Shown here: piece after piece, positions 27,628-36,330 of the stretch
Numbering within the stretch: position 1 is the stretch's first letter
Layout: every line of letters begins with the position of its first letter
Assembly (NCBI RefSeq): GCF_016195855.1
Contig: NZ_JACPYU010000003.1
Location: 310,001 to 374,000 of the forward strand
Source: Aquabacterium sp.
Lineage (GTDB): Bacteria > Pseudomonadota > Gammaproteobacteria > Burkholderiales > Burkholderiaceae_C
Length of the DNA stretch: 64,000 nt
Reading direction: 5' to 3'
Notes under the pieces: model-generated
The model's database searches: none
What the model was told of the DNA's origin: nothing
The model's input: only the letters and a program-made list of their open reading frames with translations
Made by a program: the position numbers and the translations under genes

Positions 27628-27655
27628 GAAATACGGTCGAGTATTTCAAATACTC
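27628..27655. promoter_or_regulatory. Two overlapping palindromes with shared GTATTTC half-site
   Basis: GAAATAC (27628-27634) pairs with GTATTTC (27641-27647), and GAGTATTT (27639-27646) pairs with AAATACTC (27648-27655). Three half-sites of one motif stand between the XRE gene and the 80-residue gene, as expected for a repressor-binding site. Confidence 0.6.
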
Positions 27656-27666
27656 CCGTCTCCGAG

Positions 27667-27927
27667 TTACTTGGATTTGGCGGTGAGGTCGTTGAAATAC
27701 TCTGGATCAACAAGGTCCTTGAGGGGCACACCCAAGGCATCGGCAAGTGCGCCCATGTTGTCGATCGACACGTTACGGTCCCCTTTCTCAATCTCGCTGA
27801 CATAGGTGCGGCTCATGCCCGCCTCCAGCGCCAAAGCCTCTTGCGACAGCTCTTGCAGCCGACGCAGCTTGCGCACGTTGCGAGCAAAAACCTCTCTGGC
27901 GGTGCCAGCTTGTGACGTGTCTTTCAT
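27667..27927 (-). CDS. XRE-family helix-turn-helix regulator
   Basis: 86 residues: N-terminal FARNVRKLRRLQELSQEALA, recognition region AGMSRTYVSEIEKGDRNVS, then ADALGVPLKDLVD, the complete HTH_3 fold with almost nothing else. It is a DNA-binding repressor of the phage Cro/C type. The frame can begin at a TTG three codons earlier, but ATG at 27927 is the better start. It is divergent from the lipoprotein gene, and a 25-bp near-perfect palindrome lies 67 bp upstream, so self-regulation is likely. Confidence 0.88.
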   Translation of the reverse strand: MKDTSQAGTAREVFARNVRKLRRLQELSQEALALEAGMSRTYVSEIEKGDRNVSIDNMGALADALGVPLKDLVDPEYFNDLTAKSK

Positions 27928-27993
27928 GGACCACAAGGATCCCGATTATTGAGACGTCAAACCACCTCCAATACTTGCAATTATGCCAACTAT

Positions 27994-28018
27994 CGTTAAC
28001 ATTGTTAAAATGATAACG
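27994..28018. promoter_or_regulatory. 25-bp near-perfect palindrome in XRE/lipoprotein divergent region
   Basis: The sequence starts CGTTAACATT and ends AAATGATAACG. Ten of the twelve symmetric base pairs match. It is AT-rich in a GC-rich surrounding and lies between the starts at 27927 (minus) and 28145 (plus), so it is a good candidate operator for the XRE protein or the site of a shared promoter. Confidence 0.6.
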
Positions 28019-28144
28019 GCTATTTTGATGGTGATGGGGGACGCAACGTCACCCTGAGTTTGAATCACCACCACAAACAAACCTGGAAATCAGGAGCGCT
28101 GGCCGTGGCTCCGCTTTGACATCCCACCTTAGAAACCACGTGCC

Positions 28145-29563
28145 ATGCTTTTCCATCGCCGCCTGATCAGCTCATTGAAGATCGCCCTCATCTCGGCCAC
28201 ATCCCTGGTCATCACTGCCTGTGGTGGCGGGGGTGGTGGGTCGTCGAGCAACACCGGACTGGGGCGCTACGACTACCCTTCTGCGCTGGACACCAGTTTC
28301 GGTGACACGGGCTACCGCGTGTTCTCCACCGGGCTGCCGGCGCGGGCATACCTGGGGGCCTTCAACCCCATCCACATGACGACGGACAGCTTCGGGCGCA
28401 TCGTCATCGTCGGCAACCGCACAAGCGCAACCCGCGAGGCCTGGCTGCTGCGCCTCAATGCCGATGGCACACCAGACACCACCTGCGGCGACAGCGGCTG
28501 GGTCTCCTGGACCACTGGCGGACCTGCGAACCCCTACAAGGTCCGCGTCATGCCCGATGGGCGTTACGCCGTGGGGGGGCTGCTGGGCGTGGCCAGCATC
28601 TGGATGTTCAAGGCCGACTGCACACAGGACACCTCATGGGGCAACGTCGGCAAGGCCAACATGCCCACCCCCACGGCCACAGAGATCACCAGCGCGCTCA
28701 ATGATTTCGACGTGGCATCAGACGGATCGATCGTGGCCACGGTAGGAAACACATTGAGTGGAAGGCTCTTGGTGGCGCGCTTCCTGCCCAGCGGGGATGT
28801 GGACACCAGCTTCGGCACCTCGGGCTACGCCTCTGTGGCCCCTGCTGACAATGGATCGCCGAAGCCTGGCGCCATACGCATCCGGCCCAGCGGCAAGATC
28901 ATCGTCGCTGCTGCTTTCACGTACAGCAGCCAGGTCGGACAGCTACCCGGCTTTGCGCAGTTCACATCCACGGGGCAGTTAGACACGTCCTTCGGTGACA
29001 GAGGCTTCCAGATCCAGAACCCAGGCAGCAACCTCGTTGGCCTGCCCAAAGACATGGTCCTGCTGCCTGATGGCTCAGCCATCCAGGTTGGCCTGACTCA
29101 GCCTGGCGTGATCACGGGCACGGTGATCGGAGTGGATGCCTATTGGATGAAGGTGAACCTGACAGGTGCACCCGATACGCGCATGGGCCCTAACGGAATC
29201 AAGATCTGGACGGCAGGTCCCGAAGGGCGGAACATGTCGACAAACTACGCGACATCGGTGGCGTTGACCTTAGCAGGCCAAGTGCTGACATGCCAGAACT
29301 GGACGAACAACACCGAGGAAGCCAGCACGCAGACGCAGGCAGCACCACTGCAAGTGCTGGTCAGCCTGACCGACGTGAACGGAACTGCAATCGGGTCTTT
29401 CGGAAGCAATGGCACGGGCTCACTGCCTCGCGCCAACGGATTTGCCGAGACCTGTGCGGCCATGGTCAGGGGGCCTGACGGTCGCATCATGGCACTTCTG
29501 GACTATGGGCCTGCAACGAACGCAACTGGCACCACGATGGCCGTCGTGAGGGTTGCGAACTAG
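28145..29563 (+). CDS. Delta-60-repeat lipoprotein
   Basis: 472 residues. The signal peptide ends in a lipobox (VITAC) followed by a Gly/Ser linker, so the protein should be lipidated at the Cys. The body is built of ~60-residue repeats with the signature LDTSFG-x-x-GY (seen as LDTSFGDTGY, QDTSWGNVGK, VDTSFGTSGY, LDTSFGDRGF and variants). This is the delta-60 repeat, which folds into beta-propeller-like blades. Such proteins sit at the cell surface or in the periplasm; function is unknown. GC-rich codon use resembles the host part more than its neighbours, so it may be cargo from another betaproteobacterium. Confidence 0.85.
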   Translation: MLFHRRLISSLKIALISATSLVITACGGGGGGSSSNTGLGRYDYPSALDTSFGDTGYRVFSTGLPARAYLGAFNPIHMTTDSFGRIVIVGNRTSATREAWLLRLNADGTPDTTCGDSGWVSWTTGGPANPYKVRVMPDGRYAVGGLLGVASIWMFKADCTQDTSWGNVGKANMPTPTATEITSALNDFDVASDGSIVATVGNTLSGRLLVARFLPSGDVDTSFGTSGYASVAPADNGSPKPGAIRIRPSGKIIVAAAFTYSSQVGQLPGFAQFTSTGQLDTSFGDRGFQIQNPGSNLVGLPKDMVLLPDGSAIQVGLTQPGVITGTVIGVDAYWMKVNLTGAPDTRMGPNGIKIWTAGPEGRNMSTNYATSVALTLAGQVLTCQNWTNNTEEASTQTQAAPLQVLVSLTDVNGTAIGSFGSNGTGSLPRANGFAETCAAMVRGPDGRIMALLDYGPATNATGTTMAVVRVAN

Positions 29564-29729
29564 CGCTTAGAACCACTCTGAATGTTCGGCTCCTGGCTTG
29601 AGGCTTCTCTTTCACGAAACGTCTCAGACACAAAGTCGATGAACGCTACAGCAGACGCAGCAGCAAGCCTTGCGTGACGGGGCTGGACGCGGTAGCTAGC
29701 GTCTGCTCAACCTGATCCATCCCGTCACA

Positions 29730-30113
29730 TCAATACACCGTGCGGAACTTCCCAGGGTGCTCCCTGAGAAGGGACGCAGATGGCAGCATCACTGCCAGGT
29801 ATGCCAGATCCTCTGGACGATTTTCGTCGAGCAGGGAACATGCGTCGTAGAGCGCAGAGACGCTGACCTCGTCGCAAGCAAAGTGGTGGCAAATCGCTTG
29901 TCGGATCTGCCCCTCTTTGCTTGATTTCGGCTGCCTGAGGGGGTCCACATGGACACCCTCAGGCAGGCTGGGCAATGGAAATTCGTTCACGGCATAGTAG
30001 TAATCAATGATGTGCTTGATGGCCTGCAACTTCGCGCGCACCACATCCTCCGCGCGCGCGTACTCAGCCGTTCCTGGCTCCAGGCATTCATTCCAAGCGG
30101 TGTAACAAGGCAT
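29730..30113 (-). CDS. Hypothetical protein
   Basis: 127 residues, acidic and mostly helical, no signal peptide or membrane segment. The stretches VVRAKLQAIKHIIDYYYAVN and QIRQAICHHFACDEVSVSAL are the clearest helices. No family is recognised. It stands alone, divergent from the zinc-ribbon gene at 30254 with 140 bp between starts. The 165 bp before it (29564-29729) hold nothing I can name. Confidence 0.5.
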   Translation of the reverse strand: MPCYTAWNECLEPGTAEYARAEDVVRAKLQAIKHIIDYYYAVNEFPLPSLPEGVHVDPLRQPKSSKEGQIRQAICHHFACDEVSVSALYDACSLLDENRPEDLAYLAVMLPSASLLREHPGKFRTVY

Positions 30114-30253
30114 CCATCGCTCCCATGGTCAAGGCCACATCAAAGTACAACCTTAGCAGCCCAGCAACTGAAAAAGTCCAGTGATGCCAATACCCATCAC
30201 TGCACTGTTATTGGGGCACGGCAGGGATGTGCACATGACCGGGAGGGTGTCAT

Positions 30254-30679
30254 ATGGGGCTCAATCGTTGCATTGCCTGTGGCAAGACATTCACCGCTCG
30301 TGCACAGAGCCCCCAGCAAAGCTATTGCAGCAACGCCCCATGCCAGAAGGAGCGCCGCAGGCTTTGGCAACGTGAAAAGCGCCGCGAGGATCCCGACTAT
30401 CGCGCTGATCAGGTCCAGGCGCACAAGGCATGGCTGGCACGCCATCCTGACTATTGGCGTCAGTACCGGGAGGCGCACCCCGAATATGTTGAGCAAAACC
30501 GTACACAACAGCGGGCCAGACGCGCTGAAAAGTCACCTGAGCCCGTTGCAAAGATGGACGCGTCAATCGGCACGTCACCTCTCAAATCTGGCACCTACCG
30601 ACTGACTTTGATGTCTGACGATGACGTTGCAAAGATGGACGTGTGGATGGCAGAAATCACCTTGATTTCAACGGCTTAG
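30254..30679 (+). CDS. Zinc-ribbon protein of the recombinase/ParB cassette
   Basis: 141 residues. Two Cys pairs at the N-terminus (CIACGKTF and YCSNAPCQKE) form a zinc ribbon, followed by a very basic helix (RRRLWQREKRRED) and a W/Y-rich segment (HPDYWRQYREAHPEYVEQN). The C-terminal third repeats VAKMD. Zinc-ribbon plus basic helix suggests DNA binding. GGGAGG 7 nt before the ATG fixes the start. It is on the same strand as, and 175 bp before, the serine recombinase gene. This set of genes travels together in mobile DNA, so it is probably an accessory factor of the cassette. Confidence 0.65.
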   Translation: MGLNRCIACGKTFTARAQSPQQSYCSNAPCQKERRRLWQREKRREDPDYRADQVQAHKAWLARHPDYWRQYREAHPEYVEQNRTQQRARRAEKSPEPVAKMDASIGTSPLKSGTYRLTLMSDDDVAKMDVWMAEITLISTA

Positions 30680-30854
30680 CGGACATGGCAGGTAGATCGG
30701 CCTGCGTTGCAAAAGAAGACTCGTTAGGTGTTTTGGCGCGTTGCTGCTAATTTCTACATGCCTACCGCGAGCATCGATTCGAGCGCCCGCTGGCCCCGCG
30801 ACCGGCTGAGAACTGGCTCAGCCACCGGCGCTGTCTCTAGGGGATGAATGCAAC

Positions 30855-32420
30855 ATGGACACCGGCGCAACTCCAACTGACGACCCAACGTTGACACCGC
30901 GCAGACGCGCGGCGGAGTACGTCCGGATGTCCACAGAACACCAGCAGTACTCAACAGAAAACCAGGGCGACAAGATCCGTGATTACGCTCGGCAGCGTGG
31001 GTTCGAGATCGTCAGAACATTCGCCGATGAAGGCAAAAGTGGCCTGCGCATTGATGGCCGCCAATCACTGCAGCGGTTGATCAAAGAAGTTGAATCAGGC
31101 CATGCCGACTTTGAAGTGGTGCTGGTGTACGACGTCAGCCGTTGGGGACGATTCCAGGATGCCGACGAAAGCGCTTACTACGAGTACATATGCAAACGTG
31201 CAGGCATCCGGGTCATCTACTGTGCCGAGCAGTTTGAAAACGATGGCTCACCCGTGTCGACCATCGTCAAAGGTGTCAAACGCGCCATGGCTGGTGAGTA
31301 CAGCCGTGAGCTGTCGGCCAAAGTGTTCGCCGGTCAATGCCGCCTGATCGAGCTGGGCTATCGACAAGGTGGCCCCGCAGGTTATGGCCTTCGCCGGACG
31401 CTGATTGACGTCAAGGGGACCATCAAGGCCGAACTGACACGTGGCGAACACAAGAGCCTGCAAACTGATCGCGTGATCCTCAGGCCTGGCCCGCCATCAG
31501 AGATCGAAGTTGTCCAAGACATCTACCGCTGGTTCATTGAGCACGGACTGATGGAGTCCGAGATTGCCTCGCGGCTGAACAGGATGGAGATCCGCACTGA
31601 CCTTGATCGACAGTGGACGCGTGCCACGGTGCACGAAGTGCTGACCAACGAGAAGTACATCGGCAACAACGTCTTCAACCACGTGTCGTTCAAGCTCAAA
31701 AAGTTGCGCGTTGTGAACACGCCAGACATGTGGATCCGCAAGGACGGTGCTTTCGAGCCCATTGTCTCGCCCGAGACCTTCTATACGGCGCAGGGCATCA
31801 TCCGCGCCCGCGCGAGGCGCTATAGCGACGATGAATTGATCGAGCGGCTGCGTGGCCTGTATCAAAGCCGGGGCTTTCTCTCTGGCTTGATGATTGACGA
31901 ATCGGAGGGCATGCCCTCGGCATCCGTCTATGTCCATCGGTTCGGCAGCCTCGTGCGGGCTTACCAGATTGTCGGCTTCACGCCTGACAGGGACTACCGC
32001 TACCTGGAGGTCAATCGCCTGCTGCGGCGCATGCACCCTGAGATCGTGACCCAAACCGAATCGCGGATTGCAGAGGTCGGTGGCACGGTCGTTCGTGACG
32101 CGGCAACTGACGTTCTTTGGGTCAACCAGGAGTTCAGCGTATCGCTGGTACTGGCGCGCTGCAATCAACTGCTCAATGGTCACAGCAGATGGAAGATCAG
32201 GCTCGATACCAGCCTTCTGCCTGACGTCTCCGTGGTCGTTCGACTTGCACCAGGCAATGAGCAGATCCTCGACTACTTCCTGCTGCCCCGACTGGACATC
32301 TGCCGGCCGCACATCAGCCTGGCCGATCGAAATCCCATCGAGTTCGAAAGCTACCGGTTTGACTCGCTGGACTATCTGCACAGCATGGCCGCGCGGGTTC
32401 GGCTGAGGTTGGTGGCATGA
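30855..32420 (+). CDS. Large serine recombinase
   Basis: 521 residues. The resolvase-type catalytic domain spans ~15-165, with the nucleophile Ser in YVRMSTEHQQYSTENQ and the Arg-containing blocks VYDVSRWGRF and YSRELSAKV. Then a Recombinase domain (GGPAGYGLRR, EVVQDIYRWF, TRATVHEVLTNEKYIGNNVF). The last ~150 residues are not a usual zinc ribbon/coiled coil and are unassigned. Such enzymes cut both strands through a phosphoserine link to integrate or excise DNA. The stop overlaps the first ParB-like gene (ATGA), a clear operon. Confidence 0.9.
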   Translation: MDTGATPTDDPTLTPRRRAAEYVRMSTEHQQYSTENQGDKIRDYARQRGFEIVRTFADEGKSGLRIDGRQSLQRLIKEVESGHADFEVVLVYDVSRWGRFQDADESAYYEYICKRAGIRVIYCAEQFENDGSPVSTIVKGVKRAMAGEYSRELSAKVFAGQCRLIELGYRQGGPAGYGLRRTLIDVKGTIKAELTRGEHKSLQTDRVILRPGPPSEIEVVQDIYRWFIEHGLMESEIASRLNRMEIRTDLDRQWTRATVHEVLTNEKYIGNNVFNHVSFKLKKLRVVNTPDMWIRKDGAFEPIVSPETFYTAQGIIRARARRYSDDELIERLRGLYQSRGFLSGLMIDESEGMPSASVYVHRFGSLVRAYQIVGFTPDRDYRYLEVNRLLRRMHPEIVTQTESRIAEVGGTVVRDAATDVLWVNQEFSVSLVLARCNQLLNGHSRWKIRLDTSLLPDVSVVVRLAPGNEQILDYFLLPRLDICRPHISLADRNPIEFESYRFDSLDYLHSMAARVRLRLVA

Positions 32421-33328
32421 GTGCTGCCAGCCAGATACCGCCGGAAATACGCATGATCCCGGTCGATCTGATCGAGGTGATGAACCCGCGTGACCGCAAC
32501 AACCGGGTGTTTGCCGAGATCAGCAAGAACATCAAGACCATCGGCCTGAAGAAGCCCGTCACCGTGACACCGCGTCAGCGTGAAGATGGCTCAGAATATT
32601 TTTTGCTGATCTGCGGCGAGGGGCGGCTCAAGGCGGTGCGGGCGCTTGGCGCTGACTTGATCCCAGCCGTCGTCGCACACGTCACCGATGAAGACGCGTT
32701 CATCATGAGTTTGGCCGAGAACATCGCCAGACGGCAGGGCCGGCCATTGGAGCTGTTGGCGAGCATCAATCAACTGAGCAAGAAGGGCTACACCGCCAAG
32801 GACATTGCGGCCAAGACCGGCTTGACCCTCAAGTATGTCCTGGGCATGGTGACCTTGCTGCAAAACGGTGAAGAGCGCCTGATCGTTGCCGTTGAGATGG
32901 GGACCATTCCCTTGAATGCCGCGCTGGCAATCGTTGGCGCCAAAGACGATGACGCCGCCATACAGACAGCATTGCAGGATGCATATGAGTCCGGGGCGCT
33001 CAAGGGCAAGCGACTGTTGGATGCGCGACGCGTCATCGAAAAGCGCAAGGCACTTGGAAGGTCGTCCAGTCGAAACAGGATCCGCACGCATGCACGTGAC
33101 AAGGTCACCTCTTCTAGCCTGGTTCGCACTTACCAGATGGAGGTGGAACGGCAGAAGCTGCTGGTCAAGAAATCTGAGTTTGCCCAGCAGCGGCTGCTGT
33201 TTGTAACCAGCGCGTTTGCCGAACTGCTCGCAGATGAGAACTTCGTGAACCTCTTGCGTGCCGAGGGTCTGGAGAGCATGCCCAAATATCTGGCCGACCG
33301 CGTTCGATCGTCTGGGAGATCCAAGTGA
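32417..33328 (+). CDS. ParB/RepB-like protein 1 of recombinase cassette
   Basis: 303 residues. The ParB N-terminal nuclease-like domain is at ~10-105 (EVMNPRDRNN, ICGEGRLKAVRALG, ENIARRQGRPLELL), then an HTH (KKGYTAKDIAAKTGLTLKYV) and a helical RepB-type C-terminus. ParB-type proteins bind centromere-like sites; here the box is GEGR instead of the usual GERR. It is coupled to the recombinase by ATGA and to the second ParB-like gene by GTGA. No ParA is present, so classical partition is unlikely; help in recombination-site choice is an inference. Confidence 0.85.
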   Translation: MSAASQIPPEIRMIPVDLIEVMNPRDRNNRVFAEISKNIKTIGLKKPVTVTPRQREDGSEYFLLICGEGRLKAVRALGADLIPAVVAHVTDEDAFIMSLAENIARRQGRPLELLASINQLSKKGYTAKDIAAKTGLTLKYVLGMVTLLQNGEERLIVAVEMGTIPLNAALAIVGAKDDDAAIQTALQDAYESGALKGKRLLDARRVIEKRKALGRSSSRNRIRTHARDKVTSSSLVRTYQMEVERQKLLVKKSEFAQQRLLFVTSAFAELLADENFVNLLRAEGLESMPKYLADRVRSSGRSK

Positions 33329-34203
33329 CCAGCGTCACCATGGGCTTCTTGCCTTCACCGATGATGGTGGCCATTGACAAGATTCTGCCTTCTCACAAGC
33401 CTTCAGGGACCTTGGCTGCGAGCGCCAAGTTCAAGCAGATCCGATCGTCAATTGTGGAGATCGGCCTGATAGAGCCCCTGATCGTCACCCCGGTCGATCC
33501 TGTGTCTGGCCAGCATGTCTTGCTCGATGGTCATGTCCGCCTGATCGCATTGGTCGAACTGGGCAGAACGGAAGTGGCTTGCTTGATTGCCACCGACGAT
33601 GAGGCCTACACATACAACAACCGGGTCAACCGCCTGTCGACCGTGCAAGAGCACTTCATGATTCGCCGGGCCATTGACAACGGCGTGTCAGCCGAGCGAC
33701 TGGCAAATGCCTTGAGTGTGGACATCAGCCAGATCAACAAGAAGTTCAACTTACTTGAGGGCATATGCCCCGAGGTGGCCGAGATCCTCAAGGACCGGCA
33801 GTTCTCTGCGGAGCTTAGCCGTGTACTGCGCAAGATGAAACCGCTGCGCCAGGTGGAGTGCGCTGAATTGATGGTGTCGGCCAACAACCTGTCGGTCATC
33901 TATGCAACGGCGCTGCTGGCCACTACACCGGCCACCATGCTGGTGGACCCAAAAGTGCCCAAGAAAGTGACGCCAGCCAACCAAGAGCAATTGGCGCGAA
34001 TGGAGCGCGAGATGGGCAGCGTCCAGGCCCTGTACCGGCTGGCTGAACAGACCTATGGCGAGGATGTGCTGAGCCTGATGCTGGTGCGGGGCTACTTGAA
34101 GAAACTGCTGGAGAACGCCCAGGTCGCCAAGTACCTTCGGCAACGTGCTGCAGATGTTCTGGAGCAGTTCGTCGCCATTGTGGCCACGGAGTCGTTGGAG
34201 TAG
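33325..34203 (+). CDS. ParB/RepB-like protein 2 of recombinase cassette
   Basis: 292 residues, start codon GTG in a GTGA overlap. ParB-like N-terminus (LIEPLIVTPVD, LLDGHVRLIALVELG), then HTH (NGVSAERLANALSVDISQIN) and a RepB-type C-terminus ending in a coiled region. It is distantly related to protein 1 and probably acts as its partner. Together with the recombinase it forms a tight three-gene unit. Directed and inverted CATTGA-CATG motifs lie directly after its stop (34246-34307) and may be its binding site. Confidence 0.85.
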   Translation: MTSVTMGFLPSPMMVAIDKILPSHKPSGTLAASAKFKQIRSSIVEIGLIEPLIVTPVDPVSGQHVLLDGHVRLIALVELGRTEVACLIATDDEAYTYNNRVNRLSTVQEHFMIRRAIDNGVSAERLANALSVDISQINKKFNLLEGICPEVAEILKDRQFSAELSRVLRKMKPLRQVECAELMVSANNLSVIYATALLATTPATMLVDPKVPKKVTPANQEQLARMEREMGSVQALYRLAEQTYGEDVLSLMLVRGYLKKLLENAQVAKYLRQRAADVLEQFVAIVATESLE

Positions 34204-34245
34204 ACGGCCACTTGGCCGAATGGCCTCGGCCATCGGTGCCAGTCA

Positions 34246-34307
34246 CATTGAACATGCACATCCGACCATTGCTCATTGATCATGTCAATTGCGCATGTTC
34301 AATGAGC
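34246..34307. repeat. Inverted and direct repeats after the ParB genes
   Basis: GCTCATTGATCATG (34271-34284) and CATGTTCAATGAGC (34294-34307) form 14-bp arms with one mismatch and a 9-bp loop. CATTGAACATG occurs again at 34246-34256. Related motifs in the same order (CATCCGAC-ATTG, then CATTGA-CATGTCA) recur at 43910-43945. Otherwise 34204-34490 holds no gene. Confidence 0.65.
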
Positions 34308-34490
34308 AAGCTGAAGTGCCCACCCTCCTCCGCTTTTGTCCGGAACTGGTGAAGCCGGTCTATCGAGGCAGTGCGGCACTCCGACAGCCCCGAGGCAACA
34401 TTCGACCGCCTGGAATCCATTCCCCGATTTAGACTCCGTCATAACACCCGCAAAAGGGTGAACCGATGCCATCAAAATGGGGGCTTGTAC

Positions 34491-36314
34491 GTGGCGGTAT
34501 TGATTCCTGCTCTTGGAAGCTGCGTTTCACGCATGACGTCCGGGGAAAAGCGTCTGGCCGAGCGGCTGGAGCAGAAGCTGGATGACGACTACCTGATGTG
34601 GTACGACGTCCCAGTCGGCCCCAAGCAATCCCACCCTGATTTCGTCATCCTCCATCCTAGGCGCGGCCTCCTCATCCTGGAGACCAAAGACTGGCGGCTG
34701 GACACCATCCAGCGTGCAACCCGCCAGTATTGGGAAATCATCCCCGACGGCAATCACAAGGTGGTGATCAACCCGCTGGCGCAAGCACGTCACTGCGCCA
34801 TCCAGGTTGTCAATGCACTGGAGCGGGACAAGCAACTCATTCAAGGGAGCGGCCCTCACACCGGCAAGCTTGCGTTCCCGTGGGGACATGGCGTGGTGCT
34901 GACGCGCATCACGCGCAAACAGTTCGAAGCGGCTGGACTTGACCAGGCCATCGAGCCCCATTTGGTGATCTGCTCCGACGAGATGCTGGAGTCGGTTGAG
35001 GAAGAGGCTTTTCAGCAACGGCTGTGGGACATGTTCCCCCACGCCTTCGGCGGGGCGATGTCGCTGCCGCAGTTGGACCGTGTGCGTTGGATCATGTTCC
35101 CAGAGGTGCGGGTACACAGCCAGGGTACGTTGTTCGACGACGGCGATGCGGAGGCCGACCTGCCCGACGTCATGCAGGTGATGGACCTGCAGCAGGAGCA
35201 GCTCGCACGCAGCCTGGGCGACGGCCACCGGGTCATCCATGGCGTGGCAGGCTCAGGCAAAACCATGATCCTGGGTTACCGCGCCGAGTACCTCGCCAAA
35301 GCTCAGACCGCCTCCACCAAGCCAATCCTGGTGCTGTGCTTCAACGAGCCGCTCGCCGTCAAGCTGGACGCCACCTTCACTGCCAAAGGCATTGCCGACC
35401 GCGTGCACGCCAGGAACTTTCACAAGTGGTGCTGGCACCAGTTGAAGGCCTATGGCCAACCATTGCCAGCGCAAGGCAAAGACATGTTCGACCAGATGGT
35501 GGACAGCGTCATCCGCGCAGTGGAGCGCAACCAGATCCCATCGGGCCAATACCAAGCCATCTTGATCGATGAAGGCCACGACTTCCGACCTGAATGGCTG
35601 AAGTTGGTCACACAAATGGTCGACCCAAGCACCAACAGCCTGCTGTTGCTCTATGACGATGCCCAGAGCATCTATGAGCGCAACCGCACGCGGCAGTTCA
35701 GCTTCAAGAGCGTTGGCATCCAGGCGCAAGGCCGCACAACGATCCTGAAGATCAACTACCGCAACACCAAGCAGATCTTGCAGACCGCCAGCCTGATCGC
35801 TGCTGATCTGCTTTCGCCTGAGGACAAGGACGATGATGGCATCCCCATCGTCAGGCCCATCAGCTATGGTCGTGAAGGCACTGCACCACTGATCATGAAG
35901 CTGCCGAGCCTGCGTGACGAGGCTGAGCGGATTGCTGACCTGCTGGCCGATGAGCACCACAGCGGGGGCCGCGCCTGGGGAGACATGGCCATCTTGTGCC
36001 GCGACTATTCGGTGATGGATGCTTGCTCCAGGGCGCTGTCGCACCGGAGGCTTCCTCACCAAGTACGCAAGCGGTCAGGCGACTTCAGGCCAGCGCAAGA
36101 TGCAATCAAGGTCATGACGATGAAGGTGAGCAAGGGGCTAGAGTTTCCCGTCGTTGCCATACCTGGCGTTGGGGCCATGCCAATGCCAGGTGAAGATGAG
36201 AAAGACGAGGCTCGTCTGTTCTACGTTGCTGCGACACGGGCGACGGAGCGCCTGGTGCTGACCATCAGTGGGGATGGTGGATTTGGCCGGAGATTTGATA
36301 CTGTGTCAGTGTGA
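34491..36314 (+). CDS. NERD nuclease-domain plus UvrD-like helicase
   Basis: About 607 residues. The N-terminal NERD domain (HPDFVILHPRRGLLILETKDW) has the Asp ... Glu-x-Lys core of PD-(D/E)XK nucleases. A superfamily 1 helicase follows: Walker A GVAGSGKTMI, Walker B ILIDEGHDF, motif III region YDDAQSIY, motif V TMKVSKGLEFPVV and motif VI FYVAATRATERLVL. Single-chain nuclease-helicases of this kind act on phage or damaged DNA, and some (Nhi-type) give phage resistance; that use here is inferred. GTG at 34491 with GGGGG 7 nt upstream fits the family start better than the frame opening at 34371. Confidence 0.85.
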   Translation: MAVLIPALGSCVSRMTSGEKRLAERLEQKLDDDYLMWYDVPVGPKQSHPDFVILHPRRGLLILETKDWRLDTIQRATRQYWEIIPDGNHKVVINPLAQARHCAIQVVNALERDKQLIQGSGPHTGKLAFPWGHGVVLTRITRKQFEAAGLDQAIEPHLVICSDEMLESVEEEAFQQRLWDMFPHAFGGAMSLPQLDRVRWIMFPEVRVHSQGTLFDDGDAEADLPDVMQVMDLQQEQLARSLGDGHRVIHGVAGSGKTMILGYRAEYLAKAQTASTKPILVLCFNEPLAVKLDATFTAKGIADRVHARNFHKWCWHQLKAYGQPLPAQGKDMFDQMVDSVIRAVERNQIPSGQYQAILIDEGHDFRPEWLKLVTQMVDPSTNSLLLLYDDAQSIYERNRTRQFSFKSVGIQAQGRTTILKINYRNTKQILQTASLIAADLLSPEDKDDDGIPIVRPISYGREGTAPLIMKLPSLRDEAERIADLLADEHHSGGRAWGDMAILCRDYSVMDACSRALSHRRLPHQVRKRSGDFRPAQDAIKVMTMKVSKGLEFPVVAIPGVGAMPMPGEDEKDEARLFYVAATRATERLVLTISGDGGFGRRFDTVSV

Positions 36315-36330
36315 AGCGGTCTCGACGCTG

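Noticed and set aside
32417..34203. Plasmid partition locus (ParAB)
   Set aside because: Two ParB-like genes but no ParA-type ATPase, and both are coupled to a recombinase.
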